A DNA stretch of 64,000 nt from JANXZS01 sp963797255. GTDB taxonomy: Bacteria; Acidobacteriota; Terriglobia; Terriglobales; Acidobacteriaceae. The stretch is taken from NCBI GenBank assembly GCA_963797255.1, contig CAWCOV010000031.1, forward strand, positions 62,001 through 126,000, read 5' to 3'. Under the pieces are notes generated by a model, which searched no databases, had not been told where the DNA came from, and saw only the letters and a list, made by a program, of their open reading frames with translations. Below are positions 7,114 to 15,590 of the stretch, piece by piece (positions within the stretch are counted from its first letter, which is position 1; every line of letters begins with the position of its first letter). Made by a program: the position numbers and the translations under genes.

Positions 7114-9585
7114 ATGAGCATTCTGCTACAAGACGTGCGGCACGCACTCCGTGCCCTGGTCGCTGCACCTGCCTTCACGGTGGCGGCGATACTTTCGTTG
7201 GCCATCGGAATCGGCGCGAATACTGCAATGTTCAGCATGCTGGATGGGCTGTTGCTTCGCCCACTTCCTTACGCAGATGCGGAACGGCTGGTCATACTGT
7301 GGAACCGTTCGCCCGGCTTGAACATAACGGAAGATTGGTTTTCCACCGCGCAATATTTTGACATCAAGAATGGCCACCACGGCTTGGAGCAGGTTGCAAT
7401 TGCCATCGGCGGCAACGACAACCTCACGGGTTGGGGTGAACCGGAGAGGGTTGGAACGATCCGAGTCTCCTCGAGTTTGCTATCCATGTTGGGACAGCGG
7501 GAAGCTCTCGGACGATTGTTTGTTCCGGATGAAGACCTGCCAGACCGAACAACCACCGCTGTACTTAGCTACGGGACATGGGCGCGGCGTTTTGGTTCCG
7601 ATCCAGGCGTTCTCGGCAAGAAGATCATTCTGAACGGAGTTCCCTACGAAATTGTCGGTGTTATGCCACGCTCGTTCTCGTTACCTCGCGAGGTGATGCC
7701 TACGCTAGACGGCGCGGAGCAGGCCGAAATATTGCTGCCGCTTCCTCTCCCTGCCAATGCCGCCCAGAATCGTGACCACGAAGACTACAACATATTAGCC
7801 AAGCTGAAGCCAGGCGTTTCCGTTCAACAGGCACAAGCCGAAATGGATGCCATTACGGCGCGTCTGCGGCACGAATTTCCCGAGGTGTACCCACCCAACG
7901 GCGGTCTGACATTTGGGATCGTCCCGCTGCTTGAGCAAGTGGTGGGCAACGTTCGGCGTACTCTGTACCTGTTGCTCGGAGCTGTTGGCTTTGTCCTGCT
8001 GATCGCGTGCGTGAACCTCGCGAATCTGCAACTTTCGCGCGCCATAGCGCGGCAAAAGGAACTTGCAGTGCGTACCGCGCTGGGTGCAACCCGAATGCGG
8101 ATTGTTCGCCAATTGCTGACTGAAAGCGTGTTGCTCGCGTTTTCCGGTGGAGCATTGGGCATCGCCCTGGCATTTCTGACCTTGCACTGGGTACGGCTAC
8201 TGGGGCCGCAGAGCGTGCCAAGAATGAGCGATATCGGTATCGGTCCTGTTCCTCTTGCGTTCACGTTCTTGATCTGCATCGTGTCGGCGATTCTGTTTGG
8301 ATTGACACCTGCGCTGCGCGCTTCTCGACTCGACGTTCAAACCGCTCTGCAGGACACCAGTCGCACCTCCGCTGGCGCCAGCGCGATTTGGGGACGAGGG
8401 AGCAATCTTCGCCGGTCGCTGGTGATCTCTGAAATTGCGCTTTGCGCGATGCTGCTGATCGGTGCCGGCTTGCTCATTCGCAGTTTTGTCCGAGTGCGCG
8501 ACGTAAATCCTGGATTCAATCCGCGGAATGTTCTCACCCTTGAACTCACCATGACGGGTGAGCGATACAAAGACAAGGTTCCGATTCTCGCTGCTTACCA
8601 TGAGCTTTGGCAGCGGCTGGAAAACTTGCCGGGTGTCACTGCGGCTGGGGCTGTCACGTCGCTGCCTCTGAGCCAGATGTTTGCCTGGGGACCTATCACT
8701 GTTGAGGGACGGGGGCCGCCGCCGGGCGAGAAGTTTATCAACGCCGATGTTCGCATGGTGAGCGGAAATTATTTCCACGCAATGGAAATTCCTCTTCGTG
8801 AGGGCAGACTCTTTAAAGACGAGGACATTGCCGACAAGCCCCGTGTGGCAATTGTCGATGACTACATGGCGCAACAACTCTGGCCAAACCAGGATCCGAT
8901 TGGCAAGCGCCTGCACATTGGAGGTATCGGCGAGACCGACTCGCCCTGGATCACTGTTGTCGGCGTGGTCGGCCGCGTGAAGCAAAACACATTGGACTCC
9001 GATTCGCGCATAGCGTACTACCTTCCCCAAACGCAATACGTTACGCGCGCCATGAACGTCGTAATACGAAGCAGCAACGATCCGAGTGCCCTTGCCGGTG
9101 CAATCAAGCAGCAGATTCGGGAACTCAATCCTGACCTCCCACTCTACAACCTGAGCACGATGCAGGAACGCTTTGACAACTCTCTGGCACGCCGACGTTT
9201 CACCATGCTGGTGCTGGGGACATTTGCGGCAATTTCACTTGGGCTCGCGGTGGTCGGAATTTATGGGCTCATCTCTTATCTGGTTGGCCAAGGCAGCCGC
9301 GAGGTGGGCATTCGATTGGCGCTTGGGGCTTCGCCAACGAACATCGTGACGCTCATCGTTCGCGGCGGAATGACGCTGGCCTTTTGGGGAGTCTGTATCG
9401 GCATAGGGGGTTCGCTCGCAGTCAGCCGCTTAATGCGCTCGCTGCTGTTCGGTATCGCAGGTAGCGATGTCGTGACATTCGTTGCTGTTCCCACACTGCT
9501 GGCTTGCATCGCTTTCTTTGCGAGCTATATTCCAGCGCGACGCGCTTCCCGGATTGATCCCAGCACATCGTTGCGATGCGAATAG
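7114..9585 (+). CDS. ADOP-type ABC permease (MacB/FtsX-like, orphan)
   Basis: 823 residues from ATG 7114 (a TTG at 7084 is less likely). It starts with MSILLQDVRHALR and a first span (about 20-43), then a large periplasmic MacB-PCD domain, three spans (about 280-400) with an FtsX core containing RTALGATRMRIVRQLL, another span (about 435-458), a second periplasmic domain and a second FtsX core (about 690-810) with GIRLALGASPTNIV. This duplicated layout matches the acidobacterial duplicated orphan permease family, known for many paralogues and usually no adjacent ATPase. None is adjacent here. Substrate unknown; relatives of MacB export peptides, lipids or drugs by mechanotransmission. Confidence 0.9.
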   Translation: MSILLQDVRHALRALVAAPAFTVAAILSLAIGIGANTAMFSMLDGLLLRPLPYADAERLVILWNRSPGLNITEDWFSTAQYFDIKNGHHGLEQVAIAIGGNDNLTGWGEPERVGTIRVSSSLLSMLGQREALGRLFVPDEDLPDRTTTAVLSYGTWARRFGSDPGVLGKKIILNGVPYEIVGVMPRSFSLPREVMPTLDGAEQAEILLPLPLPANAAQNRDHEDYNILAKLKPGVSVQQAQAEMDAITARLRHEFPEVYPPNGGLTFGIVPLLEQVVGNVRRTLYLLLGAVGFVLLIACVNLANLQLSRAIARQKELAVRTALGATRMRIVRQLLTESVLLAFSGGALGIALAFLTLHWVRLLGPQSVPRMSDIGIGPVPLAFTFLICIVSAILFGLTPALRASRLDVQTALQDTSRTSAGASAIWGRGSNLRRSLVISEIALCAMLLIGAGLLIRSFVRVRDVNPGFNPRNVLTLELTMTGERYKDKVPILAAYHELWQRLENLPGVTAAGAVTSLPLSQMFAWGPITVEGRGPPPGEKFINADVRMVSGNYFHAMEIPLREGRLFKDEDIADKPRVAIVDDYMAQQLWPNQDPIGKRLHIGGIGETDSPWITVVGVVGRVKQNTLDSDSRIAYYLPQTQYVTRAMNVVIRSSNDPSALAGAIKQQIRELNPDLPLYNLSTMQERFDNSLARRRFTMLVLGTFAAISLGLAVVGIYGLISYLVGQGSREVGIRLALGASPTNIVTLIVRGGMTLAFWGVCIGIGGSLAVSRLMRSLLFGIAGSDVVTFVAVPTLLACIAFFASYIPARRASRIDPSTSLRCE

Positions 9586-9617
9586 GAAAGCGTTGTCGTT
9601 CTTTTCGCTAAACCACC

Positions 9618-10226
9618 CTACGAATCGGGAACCAGGGATTTTCCCTCAAACGATTCCGCTTTGCGCCGTATATTCCAGCCCTGCCACAAATGTCTTCTCT
9701 CGTGTGCCGCGATCACATGTAAGCCTGTAGCCAGGCTGAAACGGAGCCACTTCACGAATGGGTTCGGAAACAGCACTTCCGAAAGATCTACATCGATGTA
9801 CTCACGAATGAACGCACGCACCTCCGCTTGGGACGTTTTGAAACCTGAGAAGGCATCGGCGAGCGAAATCGCATTGTGAGGTCGAATGATCTGTGGCGCC
9901 TTTCCCTTCAAGTGTGAATTGACTGGAGGTTCGAGGGAGCGGACGAAAAAACGGCCAACCACCCCCGGCGCCACTCTGAGTCCGCCGAGCCGCCCCGACC
10001 TCAATGCGTTCGTGGCGGGACCTCGCATAGCGCCAAGGTAGGCGCGATTTGTGATGGCGAGATGATCAAGGCATTCCGCGACGCTCCATGAGCCCGGGTC
10101 AGGATGCCATTTGCCGAGCTTTTCACTTAAGCCCTTCACGAGTTCCTGGGCGTCGCGCTCGGCAGCGTCCAATTGTTCTTGAAGCTGTCGAACACCCTCA
10201 ATCACGGCTCCTGCGTTCCTTTCCAT
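9618..10226 (-). CDS. DinB-like metal-dependent four-helix-bundle protein
   Basis: 202 residues. The family metal triad is visible: H55 in ECLDHLAITN, and H175 and H179 in HVIAAHERRHLW, on separate helices of the four-helix bundle. DinB/YfiT proteins bind a divalent metal; some are thiol-S-transferases using bacillithiol or mycothiol, others have no known reaction. The loop between helices 2 and 3 (about residues 65-120) is long and basic. No signal peptide. The gene is convergent with the ADOP permease, whose stop is 33 bases away, and lies downstream of the BNR-repeat gene on the same strand with about 100 bases between them. Confidence 0.82.
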   Translation of the reverse strand: MERNAGAVIEGVRQLQEQLDAAERDAQELVKGLSEKLGKWHPDPGSWSVAECLDHLAITNRAYLGAMRGPATNALRSGRLGGLRVAPGVVGRFFVRSLEPPVNSHLKGKAPQIIRPHNAISLADAFSGFKTSQAEVRAFIREYIDVDLSEVLFPNPFVKWLRFSLATGLHVIAAHERRHLWQGWNIRRKAESFEGKSLVPDS

Positions 10227-10330
10227 CAGTATTGGATGAGCTGAAGTTTTGGTGGGATCTCAGGATCGAAAACTTATGGCGTGATAATTCACATCTTAGT
10301 TCGGATGTTTGCCTATCATTCCTATTTGGG

Positions 10331-11743
10331 CTAGTTGTCTCGAGTCCTGAGGTGAAGCGAGCACGAATTCGAAAATGGATTCGCTAGAAAAGTTCCTGTT
10401 ATACCAGAGATGATCACGGTGCCATCCGAATTGAAGTGAGCCGTGCGGAATTCCCCCTCGGGGAGGTCGTTGAGCCGTTTCCATGTTTTCCCGCTGTCAC
10501 TACTTGTATAAACACCTGTCAGGGCGGTGATGATTTCTCGATTTTTTCTCGATGGATCGACTTCGATGCTGTAGGCACGAACGTTTGGGCCTGTCTCATC
10601 TTTAGCTCTGTGTATGAGAAACCTGGCTTCGGTCACTCTCTGCACAGCATCAATACCTGACGGATTATAGACACCCCAACACGCGGCCAGATGAAGGCCT
10701 CCCACCAACGTCATACTGTGTATTGCTGAGTCCTCGCCCACTCCATCAATGCGAATCCACTTCTTTGTGTAGAAGTTAAAACGAAAAGCTTGATCGCCCG
10801 TTCCAAGATAGAGCGAGCTTGGTAGTGAATTTCTTGAGCTTTCCAACTGCATCGAGAGGATATCCATGTCGGTTGGGAGATCGGGGAGAGTCCCATCTGC
10901 GACCCAGGAACCTTGATGATTTTTGTGGAAACTATAAAGCTGTGGGGCCAGATCAAAATAGCCGAAGCCGACGATCATACGTTTTCCGTCGGGCGTTATG
11001 CCGACAACGTTTGCCCTGACAGGATCACCTTCCTCCTTCGGAATGCTCACCCTGGGCCGAAGTTGAGCAGGAGGAACTCGAGGGCCAACGATATACCTCA
11101 CAATGGGTGTAGAGGGATTAGATTGAGGGAGCACTTGAAACGCTCCCAATTGTGTCGTGATCACAAACTCGGTTCCACCGGGTGACACTCCTAATCCGTT
11201 CCGCAGGCCCTCACCGATTTCTGCGTCAAAGTATTTGGAATCGATGCGAGCTACTTGAGTCCAGGTATCTCCGCCATCGATAGATTTTGATATGTACATA
11301 GCGCGGCCCTCGGGCGGAACCTCTGTACTTAGATCCGCAGTGAGAGCCCACACCGCGTTGCGACTCCTTCGCCTTGGATCGGGGTCGGTGGCTATCGTTT
11401 CAATGAAATCACTCGCGAACTCATGACTTCCTGGCAAGCTCTTAACTTGATGACTACGACAGTTATCTAAATCCTTTCTTCTCTTATCACCATCTTTGGC
11501 GTCAATGGAGGATTTGATCTGTGACAGCTGAAGGTTGGGTGGAATTGGCGACACGATGGCGAGATCATTTGTTGTCGAAGTCTGACGCGGTGAAATCTGT
11601 CCCCATGCCGGCACGGAAGCAACCAGCAAAAGTAGGAGCAGCCCCTGTTTCAGCCTTGGTATGCATATCCAAGTAACGGAATGAGCGCGTTTAGTTTTTC
11701 TTTGCCCCGCACGCCACTCTCGAATTGTGCAATTGCTGAGCAT
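10331..11743 (-). CDS. Secreted BNR-repeat (sialidase-like propeller) protein
   Basis: 470 residues. After a basic N-terminal region, a hydrophobic stretch (LKQGLLLLLLVASVPAWG, about residues 31-48) forms a signal peptide or anchor. The rest is beta-propeller-like, with two Asp-box (BNR) repeats: SKSIDGGDTWTQV near residue 155 and YTSSDSGKTWKRL near residue 425. BNR repeats occur in sialidases, exo-glycosidases and non-enzymatic WD40/YVTN-like proteins. The FRIP motif and arginine triad of sialidases were not recognised, so enzymatic activity is doubtful. No clear partner gene is adjacent. Product named from the repeats only. Confidence 0.7.
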   Translation of the reverse strand: MLSNCTIREWRAGQRKTKRAHSVTWICIPRLKQGLLLLLLVASVPAWGQISPRQTSTTNDLAIVSPIPPNLQLSQIKSSIDAKDGDKRRKDLDNCRSHQVKSLPGSHEFASDFIETIATDPDPRRRSRNAVWALTADLSTEVPPEGRAMYISKSIDGGDTWTQVARIDSKYFDAEIGEGLRNGLGVSPGGTEFVITTQLGAFQVLPQSNPSTPIVRYIVGPRVPPAQLRPRVSIPKEEGDPVRANVVGITPDGKRMIVGFGYFDLAPQLYSFHKNHQGSWVADGTLPDLPTDMDILSMQLESSRNSLPSSLYLGTGDQAFRFNFYTKKWIRIDGVGEDSAIHSMTLVGGLHLAACWGVYNPSGIDAVQRVTEARFLIHRAKDETGPNVRAYSIEVDPSRKNREIITALTGVYTSSDSGKTWKRLNDLPEGEFRTAHFNSDGTVIISGITGTFLANPFSNSCSLHLRTRDN

Positions 11744-12211
11744 CGACTAGTCCGACATTCTCCACCTTCGATGGTTCATCACCAGAGTTCTCTGGTGAAT
11801 CGTCGTGCTAAGACACTTCCTTGCCCTGAATCTTTCCGAAAAACCGAATTCACTGAATGATAGCGTGATCGTGCGATTCTCCTGCAAAGGTCCGCCAAAG
11901 CTCTTATATTTTTGGGAACAATGCGGACGTGCATCTGGCAGCATGGGCACAATGCCCTCATCACGCCATCCTGATCTGCTATGAACGGTTGCTCTCTCGA
12001 CGAAAGGCTAATCTCGCAGCCGCGAAACAAGGCAAGGTCTCGGGCCTTTGCTTTCGGTTTCCGGACAACAGAATTGAAGTTGCGATCGGATCAGAGAGCC
12101 AACAGAACTCTCTGATCCGATCGCATTGATGCATCCGTGACTTTCCCTCGTCTTCGAATTCATTCATGAGAATGCAACTGAGGGCCAATTCAGTCCCCAA
12201 GAATCTGATCA
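11744..12211 (+). other. Intergenic region with a long perfect hairpin
   Basis: About 470 bases without a gene that looks real; short open frames on both strands lack family features and ribosome-binding sites. Its main content is the 18-base-pair palindromic hairpin at 12081-12125, listed separately. The promoter for the BNR-repeat gene (minus strand) should lie near 11750-11900, but no clear sigma-70 element was recognised. Confidence 0.4.
12081..12125. repeat. Perfect 18-bp inverted repeat (stem-loop)
   Basis: The left arm (12081-12098, TGCGATCGGATCAGAGAG) is the exact reverse complement of the right arm (12108-12125), around a nine-base loop (12099-12107, CCAACAGAA). Neither strand shows a T-run after the stem, so it does not look like a standard Rho-independent terminator, although it could end transcripts from the small gene at 12212-12505. 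Other options are an operator, a protein-binding palindrome or a processed RNA hairpin. Confidence 0.75.
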
Positions 12212-12505
12212 CTAAGAAATGATCACCGTCTTTGGATTCACGTCAGCAATTTGCGGACAACCGACCGTGTTGTATGTGTAAGTGCCCGGAGTGCTTAATA
12301 GTGTGACCGACAGTGTGCCCTCATTACTGCCTGACTTTGCAGGCACGCATGGAGTCGGAGTCGGCGGCGGTGTTGCGAACGGCCATGTCGCAGTTCCGTT
12401 CTGGGTGATTTCGACTGCGGTCGAGTGGTTGTTTTTAAAAATGATTGTTTCGCCGGATGTTCCGTTAAACGAGTTACTGCAGACGGCTACTTCTTTTGCT
12501 GGCAT
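12212..12505 (-). CDS. Small protein of unknown function, possibly cupredoxin-like
   Basis: 97 residues. Supported as a gene by GAAAGGGA about nine bases before the ATG on the minus strand and by its amino-acid composition. It has no signal peptide. The sequence is rich in beta-formers, with FKNNHSTAVEITQNG, a PPPTPTP linker and GTYTYNTVGCPQ near the end; three cysteines (9, 53, 83) and one histidine are present. The GTYTY-to-C segment is reminiscent of the last strands of cupredoxins, but a full His-Cys-His-Met copper site is not visible, so this is only a hint. It lies about 106 bases downstream of the kinase gene on the same strand. Confidence 0.6.
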   Translation of the reverse strand: MPAKEVAVCSNSFNGTSGETIIFKNNHSTAVEITQNGTATWPFATPPPTPTPCVPAKSGSNEGTLSVTLLSTPGTYTYNTVGCPQIADVNPKTVIIS

Positions 12506-12611
12506 CTTGTATTCCCTTTCTTAGTTGGCTGAAATGAAGGCCGACGACAGAGATCCCATGCTCAATTATTTGCACTTTGTGTTTTAGCGCTTCGATGGGG
12601 CAGACAGGCGA

Positions 12612-15326
12612 TCAATGCGTACTGGGTTTCCCGACCAGTTCCTGGTACCGCGAATTACCGACAAGGTTTTGAAACGCAGGCAAATCTTTGAACTTATTTG
12701 CAGAGTAACCGGCTTGTATCGCTTTGCTCATCCATTCCAGCGCAAGACCGGTTTCGCCCAGCTGATTGTAGACCTGCGCAGCACTTGCAAGCAGATCTTT
12801 TTCGCTGTGGCCATACTGCATTGCCTTTCCGAGATATGACAACGCCTGCTCCCGGTTGCCCAGCATCGATTCGTATTGAGCCAGGTCACTAAGTATGTCG
12901 ACATCCCGAGGGTTTACTTTTAACTCGCCCGTGGCCAGCTCAACCGCCGTGCGATACGTCTTGGCGGATTCCTGAGGGGTTCCTCCGTAGTATTGCGCCG
13001 CGCCAAGATTGCCCCAGGTCACATACTGTTTTGGCTCAAGCTTGATTGCCTCCTGGTAGGCGACGGCTGCTTCTTTCAACTTGTGCAACCCAAAATAAGA
13101 AGTACCCAAATTGGTGTAGCCGCCATAGCTGGGCCGCAGAGCGACTGACTTCTTAAGAGGCTCGATGGCATCCTGGAAGCGGCCGAGGTCGTTGTACGTC
13201 CCACCAAGATTCAGATAGCCGACATAGCCTTCGGGTGCCAGCTCGGTGACCTTTTGAAACATCTGAATGGCTTTCTGATATTCGGCTCGCCGATAACTGA
13301 ATCCACCGAGGGCGTTGAACGCGAAATAACTCTGCGGGTGCGTGTCCACAACTCGCTGATATGCTCTTCCGGCTTCTTCAATAGCGCCCTGATGTTCCAA
13401 GGCTGACGCCAATCCAATCGCGGCACTCTCGTTTCCTGGTTCCAGTTCCACGGCGCGTTGGAACTCATTTGCGGCTTCGCGGTATTGTCCGGTGCCCGCA
13501 TTCACCAACCCAAGGCAAATATGTCCAGCAGCTCCAGCGGTACCGAGCGAAATCGCAGAGTTACATTCTGCTTTTGCCTTTTCGGTCCACTGTTTGTCTT
13601 TTGTGATTGCGTACTTGCGCCAGTACGCTTCCCCGAGACCAGCCTTGGCAATTCCGAAGTTGGGATCCAACTTGAGCGCCTCACTATTCATCAAGATGGC
13701 GTTCTCAACGTTGTCTGACTTGGTGTAATCCACCAAATAGCCTCGGGCCTGCAGGTAGTACTTGTAGGCAGCGGGTGCGCTGGTGCCGTGCAACTTGAGA
13801 GCTGTTGCTTCTTCCGGCAGCAGCTTTAACTTCAGAGCTTTCACTGCGCCTTCTGCAACGTTGTCTTCCGCGGAAAATACATCCGAGGCCGGAACCGTGA
13901 TGGAGTTAGATCCCAGCGAGCTGCCACTCTGAGCGTTGATGAGCGAATACTTGACCGTTACGAGTTCTCCTGCCTGTTCCATAGTCACAGCGAGGCCCAT
14001 TGTCGCGCCGAATTGCTGACGGGCTTCGGTGAAATTCGTGATCCCTTTCTCCTGCAGATTGCGCGGGGGAATGACCTCGAGAGGGTGGTTTTCCGCCAAG
14101 TTGGATAACTTGGTCGCCACACTCTCCGTAAGCCCCTGGCCCAATGCAGTCAGGTGCGGATCACTCCCAGCCGGATGAAAAGGAAGGACGGCAAGAACAA
14201 TAGCCACCGGCTGTTCTGGTTCCGTAGTGGAAGCCTTGTCTGCACCTTTATGCAGCCACGCTCGTCCCGGTCCCAGAAAAAGAAGTAGCGCAATCAGCAA
14301 CAGCGCGACAACGGAAATTGCTGCGATCAGGAGGGGCTTGCGCGACGGCTGATTCGGGACAGCCCAGGCCGATCTCGAGGCTTCCGCAATGGAACGACGG
14401 AGTTCGGCTGTCGGCTTTGCACGTCGGGAAGCACCTGCATCACTCGTCGCAGGCGCATTCGCCAAAACGGAGCGAGCTACCTCCAGGTCCTTTAGAACTT
14501 CAGAGCAGTTCTGATAGCGTTTTAGAGGATCTTTCGACAGCGCGCGGTACACGATGCGCTGCAACTCCACAGGAACAGAGTCCAAGGTGGGCGGGGCATC
14601 ATTGAGGATGGCGAACAGCGTTGAGGGCATGCTGTCGCGGTCAAATGGATTTATCCCGGTCAGCATTTCCGTTAATACAACGCCTAAGGCCCAGATATCC
14701 ACTCGCTGATCGATCGTCTTATTAAGCGCCTGCTCCGGTGCCATGTAGCGCAACGTTCCGGAAACGCCCCCGGTCACTGTGGCTGTTTGCTGAATGGCAT
14801 GAGCAAGCCCGAAGTCCACGATCTTTACCAGGCCAGCTCCAGTCAGCATCACATTCGACGGCTTAATATCACGATGAACTATATTCCGTGAATGCGCCTC
14901 GGCAAGGCCCTTTACCATCTGTACGGCGATGTCGATTACCTCGGGGATTTCCAGGTGGCCGGCGACTTGGATTCGATCAGCGAGCGATTGGCCTTCGTAA
15001 AAGGCCATGACAATAAATGTTCGCCCGTCTTCCGTCTCATCGATTCCATAGATTGCCCCGATGTTGGGATGATCCAGGGAGGAGGCGATGCGGGCTTCCT
15101 TAAGGAAGCGCTCTTTATCTTTTTCGCTGGAGGCAACTTCAAAAGGGAGGAACTTAAGCGCGACGGTGCGCTCAAGTTTCAGATCGCGGGCCCGATAGAC
15201 GACGCCCATGCCACCCGCACCTGCCCGGCCGAGAATCCGGTAGTTCCGGGCAATCACCTCTTCGACGGCTAAAGCCGTTCTTAGTTCGTGGGGCGCAATC
15301 CGTCGAGTGACGCCATGGTCTTCCAT
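12612..15326 (-). CDS. Membrane Ser/Thr protein kinase with C-terminal TPR repeats
   Basis: 904 residues. The kinase domain (about 29-290) is complete: glycine loop GRAGAGGMGVVY (33-44), ATP-binding K58, catalytic HRDIKPSN (151-158), DFG (171-173), and an APE motif after a threonine-rich activation loop. A membrane span lies near 333-355 (LLIAAISVVALLLIALLLF). Beyond it is an external domain (about 375-500) resembling the TolB-like/adenylate-cyclase-associated region, with AVLPFHPAGSD, then about ten TPR units to the C-terminus. Such Hanks-type kinases are abundant in Acidobacteriota and phosphorylate regulators in response to signals that the outer TPR region may sense. Targets unknown. The small gene at 12212-12505 follows. 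Confidence 0.92.
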   Translation of the reverse strand: MEDHGVTRRIAPHELRTALAVEEVIARNYRILGRAGAGGMGVVYRARDLKLERTVALKFLPFEVASSEKDKERFLKEARIASSLDHPNIGAIYGIDETEDGRTFIVMAFYEGQSLADRIQVAGHLEIPEVIDIAVQMVKGLAEAHSRNIVHRDIKPSNVMLTGAGLVKIVDFGLAHAIQQTATVTGGVSGTLRYMAPEQALNKTIDQRVDIWALGVVLTEMLTGINPFDRDSMPSTLFAILNDAPPTLDSVPVELQRIVYRALSKDPLKRYQNCSEVLKDLEVARSVLANAPATSDAGASRRAKPTAELRRSIAEASRSAWAVPNQPSRKPLLIAAISVVALLLIALLLFLGPGRAWLHKGADKASTTEPEQPVAIVLAVLPFHPAGSDPHLTALGQGLTESVATKLSNLAENHPLEVIPPRNLQEKGITNFTEARQQFGATMGLAVTMEQAGELVTVKYSLINAQSGSSLGSNSITVPASDVFSAEDNVAEGAVKALKLKLLPEEATALKLHGTSAPAAYKYYLQARGYLVDYTKSDNVENAILMNSEALKLDPNFGIAKAGLGEAYWRKYAITKDKQWTEKAKAECNSAISLGTAGAAGHICLGLVNAGTGQYREAANEFQRAVELEPGNESAAIGLASALEHQGAIEEAGRAYQRVVDTHPQSYFAFNALGGFSYRRAEYQKAIQMFQKVTELAPEGYVGYLNLGGTYNDLGRFQDAIEPLKKSVALRPSYGGYTNLGTSYFGLHKLKEAAVAYQEAIKLEPKQYVTWGNLGAAQYYGGTPQESAKTYRTAVELATGELKVNPRDVDILSDLAQYESMLGNREQALSYLGKAMQYGHSEKDLLASAAQVYNQLGETGLALEWMSKAIQAGYSANKFKDLPAFQNLVGNSRYQELVGKPSTH

Positions 15327-15553
15327 AGGTAGCGTCTGTTCCGTTAAGTCCAGACCGCAATTTTTCGGATCATCGTAAGTCCTTGAGACGCTTGTGACAA
15401 CTATAGATTAGTAGAACGCGACGCCACGGTCGATAGCACAATCGATTGCATTTCCAACACCCTGGTTCGGATATGAAGGTTCCGGTTTACTGGTGGCGGT
15501 CTGGGGCGGTGGAGAATTGCGTTTCGCCCGGGACGGAATACGGCAAAGTAATC

Positions 15554-15583
15554 AGGCCCGGTCATTACTCAATGACCGGGCCT
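15554..15583 (-). terminator. Stem-loop terminator downstream of the GH3 gene
   Basis: A 13-base-pair perfect stem (AGGCCCGGTCATT at 15554-15566 and its complement at 15571-15583) with a four-base loop begins eight bases after the stop codon of the GH3 gene on the minus strand. The stem is GC-rich at its base. The following minus-strand bases hold only a short T-run, so it may be an imperfect Rho-independent terminator. Confidence 0.65.
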
Positions 15584-15590
15584 TTCGGAA

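Noticed and set aside
8197..9036. 279-codon open frame on the minus strand inside the ADOP gene
   Set aside because: No recognisable domain, biased composition, and full overlap with a well-supported permease.
12081..12125. Calling the 18-bp hairpin a Rho-independent terminator
   Set aside because: No T-run follows the stem on either strand, so it was recorded as an inverted repeat.
11747..12129. Several small open frames (60-80 codons) on both strands
   Set aside because: They overlap one another, lack ribosome-binding sites and have no protein-like features.
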